Shown: positions 1 through 12,602, counted from the stretch's first letter. The stretch is DNA of 64,000 nt from Eublepharis macularius (GCF_028583425.1 NC_072796.1:126081464-126145463); one strand, 5' to 3'. Notes: generated by a model from the sequence alone, not told the origin. Numbers and translations: made by a program.

Positions 1-210
1 CTATTGCCCACATAAATGTGCTTTTTGTCAGTTCATAATATTTGAAGTGGCCCTGAGAGTGCTGGAAGATAGAATACCGTTTCTGCTTATTAGCGTGCTG
101 GTTTTGAAATTCCATTGTCCTATTTCTGTCATGGAGATGCAGCGATGGCAAAGATGGAATATCAAGTTTCTGGCTGCTAAGCAGAGGAAATGCCTTGACA
201 TGGCTGGCCG

Positions 211-372
211 AAGCTTGCCCAATCTTGTCAGATCTTGGAAGCTAAACAGGGTGGGAGTGTACCAAAGTCCAGGATTGCGATGCAGAGGCAGGCAATGGCA
301 AACCACCTCTGAGCATCTCTTGCCTTGAAAACTCTACAGGGTTGCTATAAATAGGCTGTGACTTAATGGCAA
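211..372 (+). repeat. 5S rRNA-derived SINE, diverged copy
   Basis: The first ~55 bases follow the internal region of vertebrate 5S rRNA (cccaatcttgtcagatct, then ggaagctaa-cagggt). They are followed by the SINE body common to the copies at 19.6 kb and 60.7 kb (gcaatggcaaaccacctct, then a 'gtgactt-atggc' tail). It is not a 5S gene: the 5' third is absent and no T-run terminator follows. It belongs to the 5S-derived (SINE3-type) class known in squamates; the exact subfamily is not determined. Confidence 0.75.
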
Positions 373-1890
373 AAAAGACGGGTGAAATGGTGTATTATTA
401 TTTACATAGCAGCAGATTACGACAGATGGGATCACCTTGATAGGCCACAGTCTGTGTAGACCTGGCTTTTACCCTTAAATGGTCCAAGCTACCAAGGCTG
501 TAATCCTACCTTCCTGGGAGTAAGTCCCATTGACTAAAATGGGTCTTATATCCAAGTAGACCTGCTTAGTCATGCTCTCCAGACCTACTGTAGCCTCTGC
601 ACCTTCTGTCCTATTCCTCCATTGGTCATTTAAGCCACTGTTCTCCATTTCTATGGGCCAAAATGGTTTGCATAAATTACATTTAAATATATTTGTGTGT
701 TTATTGGGCTCTAAGCCAATTGCCAGGAAAGTCTCTATGAAAGCAACATCTGAACTGGCATAGCCATAGACTGGGATAATATAACACCTTCCACTTTTAG
801 AGTTACCAACTCCTGAGAAAAAATGACCTGCCACTTTTAAGAGAGTCTTAGTGTGTGTAAATTGGCAGTTGAAGCTTTGGGCAGCAAGAGGTAAATCTAA
901 ACACCTGGTTTTAAAAAACCCTCCAGTCTCTATTAAGAGGAGAGGACACTTTTTTCTCCAAGGTACCCTATTCACTTTCCATGGACTTGAAGATGCAGGA
1001 AGTAAATCTGGAAGTGACCTTGGGTCTCTGTTGCCCAGAAGAAATCCTGCTACCTTTAAAAGAATCCACTTCTTTTCGAAGGTTTGTTCTGACACAATTA
1101 CTGCTACACATTAACCTTAGTTTCACATAAATGTTAACTTATATCTGCAAAGGGCACACAGTTGGGAACTGATTTAGCTGAATTACTGGGCTGAATTGAC
1201 CTCTTTAGTTTATAGATCAATAAAAGTATACGCAGAATGCGAGCATTAACCTTCAACAGTCCTCATGGTTGTCTTTGTGAGATTCTTGTGCTCTTCCACA
1301 AGCCTGGTTTGGTAAATTCGTATCCCAGCCCCTGAGGACTCTTTAAATCATACACATCATTACACATCACAGGAACAAATTGTTCTGGGATCCAGTGTTG
1401 GGATGTGCCTCGATATCTCTTTTTAATCTGGAGTGGGGAGCAAAAGGATAATCTGGGTTGACTTTCATAAAAAGAGTGGTAACTGGTAAATATGCTACAT
1501 AAACATGAGGAGGGATTATGGCTAATCTGCTTCCAATGAGAAGTTTCAAGAATACCTCTAGCAAAACTGTGTCCTTGATTGTACGGAAAATGCTGGCTAT
1601 TGCACTGAGCGGGACTCATGTTTAACGGCTGTGATATTCACAAGCAGGTTTTAAAATTCTGTTGCTGGCTGTCAACATTCACAGTGTGACTAATTTAGGA
1701 AGCAAGTGTTGTTTCCATTTTTACTCCTTAAGGAAGGTTTTATTTGTAGTCAAAGATGAAAGAATGACAATGGAGAGTATGGAGTTTAGGTACGTCTTGA
1801 AATAATCTCCTTTTCATAAAAAATCCTGTGTTGCAGCCAGGAAAGGAGAAGGAGAAGGAGAAGTTTCTCTTATTATATGATCTGTTTTTA
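373..1890. other. Gene-free DNA with old MITE fragments
   Basis: No coding region is supported. About 490-560 is a fragment of the short palindromic MITE (motif 'gggagtaagtcccattga'). About 785-965 is one copy of an unclassified repeat whose inverted ends read like 'aaaatg-cct' and 'agaggacactttttt'; related copies lie at about 2545-2685 and 18430-18595. The remainder looks like unique, AT-rich intergenic sequence. Confidence 0.5.
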
Positions 1891-1899
1891 AACTTGCTA

Positions 1900-2115
1900 C
1901 ATTGATGGTTGTTGTGGATTTTCCGGGCTGTATAGCAGTAGTTCCTGACGTTTCGCCAGCAGCTGTGACTGGCATCTTCAGAGGTGTAGGTGCTACACTT
2001 CTGAAGATGCCAGTCACAGCTGCTGGCGAAACATCAGGAACTACAATGCCAAGACCACGGCGATACAGCCCTGAAAATCCACAACAACCATCGTTCTCCG
2101 GCCATGAAAGCCTTT
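1900..2115. repeat. Palindromic interspersed repeat
   Basis: Two arms of about 50 bases (about 1936-1992 and 1992-2045) are near-perfect inverted copies around 'gtgtaggtgctac'; the arms contain 'cctgacgtttcgccagcagc' and its complement. Outer sequence 'ttccgggctgtatagc' is mirrored by 'cgatacagccctgaaaatcc', followed by 'ttctccggccatgaaagcc'. This matches a repeat commonly seen in squamate DNA. I cannot name the superfamily with confidence. Confidence 0.6.
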
Positions 2116-3014
2116 GACAATATATTGTTACATTGATGCCCGACCCTTCCTCCAAGGAACAGTATGGCAAGTTTAGAAGGTTGATCCTCACGTTACATTT
2201 TCATACATGAAGGTCCATATTTTTGAATGATACTGGAACATGAAAATGGCTGCATCAGTGTATTTAAGCACAGCCACTTCCATATTACAAAATGTGCTCA
2301 TCCTCATATATGTGTCGTTAAACTAGTTTGCAGGAGCAGGCCTACTCATAAGTAAGCCCTATGGGTTTACTTCAATGGGGTTTACTCCCAGGAAAGAATT
2401 CTTAGGATTACAGCATGTTAGAACTAAGGAGGCCTACATACATTGCTTGAATAGTGACTAAAGCCTCTCTTCTTATTGCAAACTCAGTAAGGTCATAGTC
2501 ATAGTATTATGGGAAACACGTTTATCCTAAGATAAGAGTTGCCTGTAGAAAAAATGTCCTAGAGGCTTGATGTGTGGAAATGGGCAGCTAAAGCTTTTTC
2601 ATGGCATGGATGTAAATAGCATCACCTGGTAAATAATAACCTATTAAAACTCTTAAGTGGACAAGACATTTTTTTCTCTAAGCAATAACACTATCCTATG
2701 GTGATAATAAAGTTCCAATTCAGTGTCAGGGCATCTTCCAAAGTTAAATTCTTGCATAAGCATATGGAGAGCGGAGGTAGAAAACACCATATGGATTTAA
2801 CCTGGTTGTTCTTTAACACCTCAGGAAAATCAACAGCACAGTTAAACATTGCTCTGCTGTCCTGCTCTCCCAATCTAAAAATATGCAGTCTTTTAACAGA
2901 AGCAGCAATGAAAGACATACAATGTAGCAGAAATTTAGAGGACTGAGATATTCTGAGGATTAAGAACCTGGTTTTTCAAGCAGCTCCTTTCCGCTCCTGG
3001 ATATGTCCTATACT

Positions 3015-3190
3015 GTCCACCCATTAGGATGTTCTCCGTCCATTTCTAGGCTGATTCTGCAAACGTTGGATAATGAACTTTCAATGCACTTTATCAATTG
3101 TTTGAGGTGGATTTTTTGTTCCGCACACAAAAAAATCTGTTCCAAATGATCTATAAAGAGGATTGGAAGTGCATTATCCGACGTGTGTGG
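3015..3190. repeat. Palindromic MITE (ends 'gataatg')
   Basis: The left part has 'ggataatgaactttcaatgc' and the right part 'ggaagtgcattatccgac', which are inverted relatives. The same motifs occur in the hairpin at about 10575-10705, inside another MITE. Non-autonomous DNA-transposon-like; superfamily not determined. Confidence 0.55.
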
Positions 3191-3658
3191 AATCACTCAA
3201 TGTCTTTATCCAGCAAAATCTCTTTTCTTTCCTACAGTAAGTCATGCTAAGCAACTGCTTATGAGGAATTTTTGTCAATCTGCATCTCCACTACTTGTTG
3301 TGACTACCATAATGAACTTAGCCTGCCAAATATTTTGTGCTCGGAACCACAAAAACAAGGACATTGTCAGGCACCTGGCGATTTACAAAACATATATTCA
3401 TGTTGGTGGATAGCCAGTCTGGTCTGTGCTGTAAATGTTCCAAGGCACCAAGTCATGCTGCTACTATTGCATCTCCTGCCCCTCATCCAGAGGACCTTTA
3501 GCTCACCTTTTTCTCTGCCTGTTCTAGGGCCAAACAATGATTATTCACATGAATAGCATTTTAAAAGGTCTTATAAGGGAGGCTCCTGTCATGATAATCA
3601 AAAACACAGCATCCCTGTTTTAAACCTCTGAATATAAGACGTTTGGGATGACAACAAG

Positions 3659-4027
3659 CGGGGCTTTTTTTCAGCTGGAACGTGGTGGAATGGTATTCCG
3701 GCAGCTCTTGAAAATGGTCACATGGCTGGTGGCCCCGCCCCCTGATCTCCAGATAGAGGAGAGTTTAGGGGGCGATCTAAACTTCCCTCTGTCTGGAGAT
3801 TAGGGGCTGGGGCCACCAGCCATGTGACCATTTTTGCTGAGGGTGATTGAAATTTAACTCTTCCCCTTGTTCCAGATGACCTAACGTGACGTCATTGCAT
3901 GGTCCCAAAAGCGTGTGTGCATTTTGCGCGTGCGCATGTGGTATCAGGGGCACCACCTACTACCATGAGTTCCCCCCTGTGCTGGCAACCGAGTTCCACC
4001 ACCTCTTTTTCCAGAAAAAAAGCCCTG
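3659..4027. mobile_element. hAT-like MITE, family A, with 8-bp TSD
   Basis: The left end (c-ggggcttttttt) and right end (gaaaaaaagccctg) are inverted, and the flanks carry the 8-bp target duplication ACAACAAG at 3651-3658 and 4028-4035. An 8-bp TSD with CAGGG-type ends is the signature of hAT transposition. Internally a GC-rich hairpin has arms 'catggctggtggccccgccc' and its complement. It has no coding capacity. Four relatives lie in this window. Confidence 0.85.
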
Positions 4028-4035
4028 ACAACAAG

Positions 4036-6871
4036 CATTGGATATCACCACCACATCTGTTTCTGAGCCTCTGGATTGTGAAAATGATGGAGTTAGCTGA
4101 GATGGCTAAACTTAAAGCTTTGATCAGAGATAAAACATTGTCTACATTCATAACAAATTGGAAACCCCTTACTGATGTTCTGCGTGAAATGGGAAAAGAT
4201 GAACTGATGATTTGTGGATTTGATTTCTAAGAAGAATAAATTTGGGAAGATTAAATAAAAGTGGGGGGGGGGGGAATTTACAGAAATTAAATAAAAGGGG
4301 GGGAACTTACAGAAAATGTAAGTTTTTGAGGTATTAAGACTACAGGTATAATGTTTATAAAGATATAGGTGTAGAGAAAATTGAAAATCATTTTTATATA
4401 TGTATCATTTTTCTCTATTCTTTAGTTTCTGTTCAACTTTTTTCTTTTTCTTTCTGTTTTTTCTTCTCTTTTTTCTTTTCCCCCTTTTAATGGGATTTTA
4501 TTTATTTACTTATGTTATTTATTGTCCACCTTTCTCACTGAGACTCAAGGTGGATGTGTGAGATTAGTACAGTCAGTATCAAGGACAATTTCATAAACAA
4601 TTTAAATGTATCAATAAAATAAAAGTTTTAATAGAATTCTTAGTTGGACAAAGCAGTAATCTGGCTGTCGTTCCTCCAGCCCCATTCCTCCAGAGGTTCC
4701 TTTGACCAACCTTCTGTTTTATCTGCTGTGGCACGAATTTTGCTTCACCGAGCTCATTGTGGTCTATGGTGATGATTGGCAGTTGCTCTTCAAGGTTTTT
4801 CCCAGTCCTGCTCTCTGAGATCTTGTTTTTTTAATGGAGGTGCCAGAGACTGAACCGGGAACTATTTTGCATTCAGACTGTATACCATTCCCCCTCCTTT
4901 TTTGAAGATACTTACGTTCATCAGTTCTTCAGAGGAAAAAAAAGCACTCGTGATGCTGTTAAAGATTCTTTTTTCGTGTCTAGTCATTCCTGTATCATTT
5001 TATGATCACTATTTGTCACCTCCAGCCACTGGAAGGCAATGTCTTCTGCTGATGGCAATTCTGTATTTCTTCATTGCTTTGATGAGCTCTGATAGTGCAA
5101 ACAGGCTCTGGAACTGATCTCATAACTCAGAGAGGTACACATATTAGCATATATTTACAATGCAAATTAATTCTAATGGTTACTATCTTCTGCTTTGGAT
5201 GCTGAATCTCGGTGGTGATTGAATACCATCTTTTCATAAGGAGGAAAAAGAGTACTGCTGATTAATAGGTAACAACAATGTTTTGTTCACATGTGTTAAA
5301 CCTAGAATTTACAAATAGTTGGGGGCGGGGGGCTGATTCAGTCTAATTCCCCAGCAGGATTTTCTCAAATTTGTCCAGCCATTCCCGGCATTTAAATCTA
5401 CTGGGCAAAGGCAAGAAAGGAGAAGTAGGTAAGGCTCGGCACCTAAGGAGTTCCATGTGCAGGGGCAGCGTGGGGGACCCATCATGAGGATGAATTCATG
5501 GCTCTCTCAATGCATCAGGCTCAAAAAGCAATCCTAAACAGACTTGTTTCCTTCTAAACCCATTGAAAACAAAGGACATAGAAGGGTGTGACTCTGTTTA
5601 GGATTGTACCATCAAAGATGCATGATTTGTCAAACAGTCACAAGATGCAAAATAAGTTCATGTGACGGACCTCAGGATCTGAAAAGAGATGGTCTCTAAT
5701 ATTTCTGGGCACAGATAACCCAGAAATGTTGCTATATTACTGCTGTTGCCACATTACCCTCAAAGTGGTGGCAGAAGAACTTTTTTTTTTAACAGCCATT
5801 GATGCAATGGTGTGCCATCATCAGAAGTGGTATCAAGCCTCTCTTGGAACTATTTTCCATAGATTTTTCTGGGAATTCCAGACAGGTGAGATGTCACTTC
5901 CGAGTTTCCCAAGAAGTGACATCAGTCCTCACCCTCTTTCCCCTGCTGGTTGCCATGCATAGCGACCCTACCATGGCCTTAACCCACCAACCTCAAGAAA
6001 CCAAAAAGAAGAAATGGCTGGACCATGGCCTCTATAGTGAAGATTTAGGAAATTCCTCATGCCTTTATGGTCTACCATAGAGATTAGGGGAAATTCCTGG
6101 AGCACTGTTCCCAGGCACCACCCTCAAAATCTCCCAACATTTGCCAAGGCAGTGTGGGCAACCCTATATGCATGCCAAAGAGACATACACTGTAATCCTA
6201 AAAACACTTTCCTGGGAGGAAATCCCATTGAAAAACACAGGAACAAAGCTGTTTAGAATTGCTCCCACTCACACAAACCAAACAGATGATAGCCCTGTCT
6301 TATTATTGTTATAGCTGCTGAGTTATAAGAAGGCAGATTATAACAGTGGTCTTTTTTGCTGTTGAGCCTTTAATGTACCTAAGAAAGGATGTTTGCCCTA
6401 TCCCCCCCCCCCAATAGTAATTGAGCACTGAACAGGGAAATTACCTTGTCAACACCAGAAACCACATTGACCATTTTAAAAACTGGGAGAAGGAACATTC
6501 ATCTTTGCCCTAAATCTTATATTTATTTATTTATTTATTTTTTCGATTTATATACCGCCCATCCCCAGGGGCTCTGGGCGGTGAACAGTTAAAATCGATA
6601 AAAACAAAAACTAGATCATGGCCCTCTGTGAAATCATTTCCAAAAAATCAAAAGTCCACAACTTCTTTGAGTAAGTTTTTTTCCAGTTATTTTCCAAAAG
6701 TTATACGTATTTGGGCACGGTCCCATAAAGCAGGAGGTCCTGATGAGTGTAATATTGGTGATTATCCAATTTCTTGATAACATCTTCCTCGCTACCTCTA
6801 ATGTTGAACCAGCAGCAACATAGTTTCCACATTTAGTTTACATGTTGATCACAACCTAGTAAACTTACCAT
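4036..6871. other. Gene-free DNA: low-complexity and old repeat tails
   Basis: Contains a G-run (about 4263-4273), a C-run near 6402-6412, and AT-rich repeat tails at about 4495-4625 ('tttattgtccacctttctc') and 6520-6595 ('tataccgcccatccccagg', followed by 'ggctctgggcggt'). The latter is a 3' tail of a squamate SINE/LINE in minus orientation. About 5525-5610 is a palindromic MITE copy ('gcaatcctaaacag' with 'ctgtttaggattg'). No exon with a plausible protein is visible. Confidence 0.5.
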
Positions 6872-7238
6872 CAGGGCTCATTTTGAGGGGGAACACACCA
6901 GAACGCAGTTCCGGCAGTTCTCCCATGAGGTCATGTGTCAGGTGGCCCTGCCCACCTGATTTTCAGCCATTTTGGGCCCGTTTCGGCCTGGATTGGGGCC
7001 AAAATGGCCTGGATTGGACCTCTGACAGGTGGTGGATCACTCTCCCGCTCAGCAGCAGCCCGATCTTGACCATTTTGGGCCCCTTTTTGGCCATTTTCAG
7101 CCCCTTTTTGCCTTTTTAGGCCCAATTTCGGCCCTGAATGGCCAGGATTGGGTTCAAAACAGCCAGGATAGGTGTGGCATATGCTAATGAGTTATGCTAA
7201 AGAGTTCCTGCAGCTCTTTTTCTGTGAAATGACCCCTG
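6872..7238. mobile_element. hAT-like MITE, family B, with 8-bp TSD
   Basis: Begins 'cagggctcattttgaggggg' and ends 'tgaaatgacccctg', flanked by the 8-bp duplication CTTACCAT at 6864-6871 and 7239-7246. The interior is repetitive 'ttttgggcc/tttcggcc' sequence unlike family A, although 'gttccggcagttctcc' near the left end resembles family A. A short left-end relative lies at about 14830-14862 ('cagggctcgttttgaggggg'). Non-coding. Confidence 0.8.
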
Positions 7239-8035
7239 CTTACCATAGAAGAGATGTCCCTGTCATGAATATAAATATTTACGTATATGATGAACATGAC
7301 AGCTGAGACACATTCATATTCTAAATGACCAGATGATCATATGACAGTTGCAAACATTGTGGTTTTATGAAACCACCGATAATGATGCATTAACGATATT
7401 TTGGAATACCGTCTCTGAGGTCCTACCGTTCCTAAAGTTCAACGGCAATCTCATGTAAGGAAGAATCTAGAAAGCAGTTTTGGTGTGCATGTTTTCACAA
7501 GGCTGATTTCATTTTGAAAGGGCTGGATCTCTGACTCATTCCTTCTGTTATACATTCACAACTTCCACAAATGTGATTTGCCAACTGAAGAAGAAAAATT
7601 CCATTTGTTGTCTGTTCTATTTTTAAACGGGGTGGTGGTGGCATGTCGAAATGCTGATAAATTGAGTCAGTCCTGCCAGAAACTTTTACCAGGTACATTT
7701 TAAATTAATAGGTTATAAGAAGTGGAAAGCATTGCCTTAATAATGGCTGCTTAGGATGCCAAACAATTGCTGATGACTGCCTGTTAGTAGAAACTGTCCA
7801 CAGAGAGCCCAATATGGTTACTATACCATATTTTTCGTCATTATTTTTTGCTTCACGTGGGACTTGTGTAGTTCAGTTAGTGTTAGGAAGACATCTGATT
7901 AATTGCTGGCTCATTTAATCTCAAAGGGATTAGGGGCTTTTGCTTGCCTGTTTGTTTTGCTTCTCTGTCCCAGTAGCTTTCTGAGAACTGTTTTGCACCC
8001 AGTGCCATCTAAACCAATTAAGTCTGCACCACATT

Positions 8036-8232
8036 TAGGGCTGCCAACTCTAGCTTAGGAAATTTCTGAAGATAATGGGGGTGAAGTTTGGGGAGGGAGC
8101 TCTGCAGGCATGCAATGTCATGGAGTCTGCCATCCAAAGCCACCATTCACCCCAGAGGTATTGGTCTCTGTAGTCAGGAGATCAGCTGAAATTCCAGGAA
8201 AACTCCAGGCCCTACCTGGAGGCTGGCAACCC
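8036..8232. mobile_element. MITE with TAGGGTTGCC-type ends
   Basis: Starts 'tagggctgccaactct' and ends 'ggaggctggcaaccca'. The interior carries the family signature seen in other copies: 'aatgtcatggagtc' (from 'ataatgccatagagtccacc'), 'gatcagctgaaattccagg' and 'ccctacctggaggctggca'. No convincing TSD was found for this older copy. Confidence 0.7.
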
Positions 8233-8284
8233 AGCCGACAACAGCCAGCCTAGATTATAATTCCCACCTCACACATAAACATGT

Positions 8285-8480
8285 TAGAGCCCCATGGCAC
8301 AGAGTGGTAAGATGCAGTACTGCAGCCCAAGCTCTGCTCACGACCTGAGTTCGATCCTGGCAGAAGCCAGGTTCAAGTTGCCAGCTCAAGGTTGACTCAG
8401 CCTTCCATCCTTCTGAGGTCGGTAAAATGAGTACCCAGTTTTCTGGGGGTAAAGTGTAGATGACTGGAGAAGGCAAGTAG
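8285..8480 (+). repeat. Sauria-type tRNA-derived SINE, 3' truncated
   Basis: The head 'agccccatggcacagagtgg' and B-box-like 'gagttcgatcctgg' are tRNA-related. The body continues 'tcggtaaaatgagtaccca' and 'ggtaaagtgtagatgactgg'. The Bov-B-like tail present in the copy at 27.0 kb is missing. Family recognition is by resemblance to Sauria SINEs of squamates. Confidence 0.8.
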
Positions 8481-8940
8481 GAAAAGTCAGTTATTAAAAG
8501 GCAAGTAGTACAATGTCAGGTCTATCTGTAGCCCCCAGATATGACAATGTGTCTGTGAAAAAATACCAGAAATCTATAGAAAGAGTACGCAAAGGAAGAG
8601 TGGGCCTAAGAGAGTGACGGGGTGTTGTTTCTATTCCCAGTCAAATCACACAAAAGGGGAGGAAGCTGTCTGTGTGGGGAGAACAAGTGACTCACAACCA
8701 TCAAGAAAATGAGACTTACGTCTGACAGATTACAGTAAATATGGGAGCAAAGGGATGACTGTAACGTGAACTGGTATTCACAAAACATATGCCCAATTAT
8801 AGTCTACCAGGGAAAATATTGCGAGTGCAGTTTGTGCCTGTCTTGTTCCCTTGCTTGTAGTTATAAAACCCTTTCGAGATTTACAACTCAAGTACAGTGT
8901 TACCAGAACTGCTATTTTATGGGGAAATTAGCACACAGTC

Positions 8941-10430
8941 TGGGTTAAGTTAGTGCGGATCTTAACCAACTATACCAGAGTCCGTCTTCCAGATTACTCG
9001 TGCAATAAAGAGGCAATGGCTAATAAGTATAAAACGTGTTTACTAGAAATGTTGCGTATGCCTACAATAGCACATACAAGCAAGGTACATACACGAGCGA
9101 AGAAATAAAGAGTAGGAAAAATAGAGCCGTTTGCGTTAGCAAGGAACCCACTTGAGATCGGAGAAGTGGGGCGATACGTACCTGGTCACGGCGAGAAGCA
9201 GAGAAGCAGCAGAGAAGCGGGGCGGTATCTAATGCCTGCACTAGACGTGCAGAGTGACGATCGGGGTTCAACAGAGGAATGATGCATGCCTCATGGCAGG
9301 GGAAGCCTGCTTAAGTACCCAAAAATGTACCCTGAGGCGAGGGCCTTCCATATGGTTCTCAGGAGGGGAAACAAAGGCTTAATGGGTCTACAACTGTTGC
9401 TAATGGGCCACTTTAGTGTCTGAATATATGATTGTGACACCTCAGGAAAGAGGGGACAAAGGAGGGGAGGGGAGTGCCGGGCGGGTTGATTGAATCTGTG
9501 AGGAAGCTGGAGTTGTCTTGATGGCATCTGCTCTGGAATGTGGTGGATGTATTGAAATACGTCCATTAGGTGTTCTGGACAGCCGGCACGTAGCTTCCAT
9601 TCTGGGGTGGCTTCCAGAAATATGCATAGCAGGGCGAGGCTGGGCTCCGTGGACGTGACAGGAGCCGGGTCTTGACATGGCAGCCTCAGAGTCCTTTGCT
9701 GCCTGGGAACATGGCTTCTTCCTTGGCATGTCTGGTGGGCTGGCTAGCAGGCTGCCCAGTGGCAAGGGCAGACCCAGTGACTGTCCTGCAAGGGGGCTCT
9801 CCACGGGAACTGACCAGGGGGCGCCTGTTCAGGGTCATGGAGGGTCCCTCCGGCTGGCACTGTGCTGCTAGTGGCACGGCTCTGGGCCCAGGTGAGGTAG
9901 GTGTCCAAGGAGGCAGGAAACAGGCATAGGTGACATGGTCCATAACAGCAGAGAGAATAGGAAACAGGCACGGGCAATGCTGCCCTTAACAGAGTCCTTG
10001 GTGGAGCCTCAAAACAGCAAAGTGGGAAGTTAGCATAGTCCAGAGTGGGCTCCATAACAAACCGGGGGGTGGGGGTGGTCCCTGGCAACAATTGTTTGTC
10101 AGGCTTCATGTTTACAACTTTCTTCTTGCCTGTAGCATAGAATATATTGGAACATAGGGCACCATAATGGAACAGTCTTTGTAACAATAATAAAAACGGT
10201 GCACTTGTACCAATTCAGTTGCTGATTTTAATAATGAGGGACGCAGAAAGTGCATTAGGAAGACATTAACATGGTCCTCTGAATTATCTAGTAGCAAATC
10301 CTCCATTATGCAGGACAACCTATCCAAACTGAATTATTTAGAAAAGCAGCTCAGAAATGTGTATGTGTGTTGGGGGGGCTGACTTGTTTTTTTTTCTTTC
10401 GTTCTATAACAATCTACACAGGAAGAGATT
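8941..10430 (-). other. Possible LTR-element fossil (minus), weakly supported
   Basis: Read on the minus strand, the segment from ~9.6 kb down to 8941 looks like promoter, transcribed and downstream parts of a long terminal repeat, ending at 8941 in 'cttaaccca'. No target duplication or primer-binding site was found, so the family is open. The GC-rich part at about 9440-10100 has long frames but no recognisable protein. It could instead be unrelated unique DNA. Confidence 0.3.
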
Positions 10431-10535
10431 ATTTATTTACCACTGAAACAAGACAAAGGTCCATGACGTGATATATCCAAAGTTGCAAAAGTAGGGCTGC
10501 GTCTAGTTGATGAAAGGAAGGAAGACCTCCCAGCA

Positions 10536-10880
10536 ATAGGGTTGCCAATTCTGGATTCAGAAATTCGTGGAGATTTCGGCTGCTTCCACATGTTAGATAA
10601 TGTACTTTCGATGATCATTAATGATGGTTTGCAACTGGATTTTCCTGTTTCACACTGGAAAATCCCGTTGCAAACCATCACTAATGTGCATCGAAAGTGC
10701 ATTATCCTTGGTGGTGGTGCATGGGGAGGGGAGGGTTTGGGGAGCAGAGGGACCTCAATGGGATATAATGCCACAGAGTCTACCTTCCAAAGCAGCCATT
10801 TTTTCCCAAGAGGAACTGATCTCTGTACTCTGCAGATCAGTTGTAATTCTAGGAGATCTCTAGGGCCCACCAAGAGGTAT
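10536..10880. mobile_element. TAGGGTTGCC MITE carrying an inserted hairpin MITE
   Basis: The left end 'tagggttgccaattctgg' and later family motifs ('ataatgccacagagtctacc', 'aggaactgatctctgtac') mark this MITE family. Between them, at about 10575-10705, lies an unrelated near-perfect hairpin: 'ataatgtactttcgatgatc' on one arm, 'gtgcatcgaaagtgcattat' on the other, with inner arms 'atggtttgcaactgga' and 'cccgttgcaaaccatc'. So one MITE has landed in another. The right end of the outer copy is degraded. Confidence 0.7.
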
Positions 10881-10896
10881 GATCAGATAACATCCT

Positions 10897-11632
10897 TGTT
10901 ACAATCTTTACTTTCTTTGGGGTAGATTTTGCCTTTAATCTTCCCCTTACACCCTCTGGGTAGTTTGCTGCCACCAGGAATATATTATTCCAAAATATTT
11001 TATTTAAATTTTCCCTTTGGTAACGTGTTTAAGCGTCAGGCTCCTTCGTGGTTCTATGTGGCCCTGAGGATAGGAATGGGATATAGCAATAACAAAACAA
11101 AATAAACTTTTATTTAGTCAAGAAGCGTATCGGTTTCATAAATGTAGTTCTCGGTTCTTAAAGTTACTTCCTATAACCTCATTCACACTGATCTCTTCTA
11201 AGGCTTCACACACAGTTAGCCTCTTTCTTCAACTCAATATTTCTCTCACAGAAATGTTTAAAACTCCTCAGGCAGCACACAGCTAGCCTCTCTTTCTCTG
11301 ACTCTAATTCACAGAAATATGAAACCTGCTCAGGCAGCACACAGCTGGCCTCTCTTTCCCTGACTGAGTGTCCTTTCACAAACATGCTCAGTTCAGGTTC
11401 CACACAGGTCATATTTCTCTCATAAACACTTCAACATATTCACGCAGCACACAGCTAGCCTGCTTTCTTCTGACTGAAAACCTTCTCTCTTTCACTCTCA
11501 GTTTCAAACTGCATTCACTCCGCCCACTCTCAGTCATCAACCAATCATATCCCTCTCTTTCACCCCCACTCCTCACCTATCTCACACCAAGCATTTAAAG
11601 ATACATGCACACATTTACTTGAAATCATTACA
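10897..11632 (-). mobile_element. Solo LTR (fossil) with 5-bp TSD
   Basis: The 736-bp segment begins TG and ends CA, has short inverted ends (TGTTACAATC and TCATTACA), and is flanked by the 5-bp duplication ATCCT at 10892-10896 and 11633-11637. A poly(A)-signal-like AATAAA read on the minus strand near 11110 gives the orientation. About 11210-11470 contains degenerate tandem units of about 61 bp ('gcagcacacagctagcctc'). No internal region remains, as expected for a solo LTR left by recombination. Retroviral/LTR class; lineage not determined. Confidence 0.8.
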
Positions 11633-11637
11633 ATCCT

Positions 11638-12594
11638 TTTTAAAAGATATGAATCAGGAACAGCCACATGGAGCAAGTGTTTTGCTACAGGAAAGCTGAT
11701 ATCCCAGCAGCAGCCCCATTATTTGACACCATGGGTTTAAGGGGCTATCCAGTATGTCGTGCCATCTTCTCTCTAGGGTACAAACTCCTCTGGGCCCACA
11801 GACTGAAGACATCAGACCCGTGAGGCCATAGTGAAATTCAGCACTCTAGAAACATGGCTTGGTGATTTCCTCCGTTCTGTGCAAGGGAAAACCCCTAGGT
11901 TGGAAAGGAAAAGATTCTGCTGGTCTCTCTCTCTCTCCTCCTCCTCCTCTTCCCCCCATCCACATTTTATGGGCACAGAAACGGTCTTCTGCTGTTTAGA
12001 CTATTAACTGAATCATTTTTAAGTAACATCAAAAATGATGGATTGCCATGCAAAAAAGCCAATAGACCAGTAACTCTCTGGATTTTATAAAGAACACAGA
12101 CTCTTGTAACTTCCATGCATACTATATTATGGACGATTTTCTATATCAAAGCTATGAAGCTATTATTTCCTTCCTTGGAACAGGCTCAAAACCACATATC
12201 AAACACAGTGCTTGAATGTCACGTTACCATCAAAGGGATGCGCTTACCTTGATCCCAAGGTAGCCAGACTTCTGTCTCCTTGCAACACCTATAATTAGTC
12301 AATCACTCATCCTTTGTTGTCTTGCCCCATACTCAAGCACCCCAACTTCCATTCCACTCCAATCCCATATTAATCCAAATTACCCAGTTAGAATTTAAAT
12401 CACGTACAAAACGCCCATATTAATTAACCTCATTTACATCAAGTATAGGTAATACCATATAAGAATACTGGCCCCACCCATCATACACCAGAGCTAAATT
12501 TGGCCTAAGTGTCTTCCCTTGGCCTCTTTCAGAGGAGAAAAGGTTGGATACCACCCCAATCCACCTCCATTCCCCTAGCCCTACTCCCCTCTGA
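11638..12594. other. Gene-free stretch, no recognised feature
   Basis: A short pyrimidine-rich run lies at about 11920-11950 ('tctctctctctcctcctcc'). I see no exon, RNA gene or clear repeat in the rest. Confidence 0.5.
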
Positions 12595-12602
12595 GCTGGG
12601 AG

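Noticed and set aside
475-1095. A 206-codon minus-strand frame
   Set aside because: It runs across two unrelated repeat fragments and shows no protein similarity I recognise; chance frame.
9686-10187. Overlapping minus-strand frames of 85-147 codons
   Set aside because: Inside a GC-rich segment of a probable LTR fossil; no recognisable domain and no splice or promoter context.
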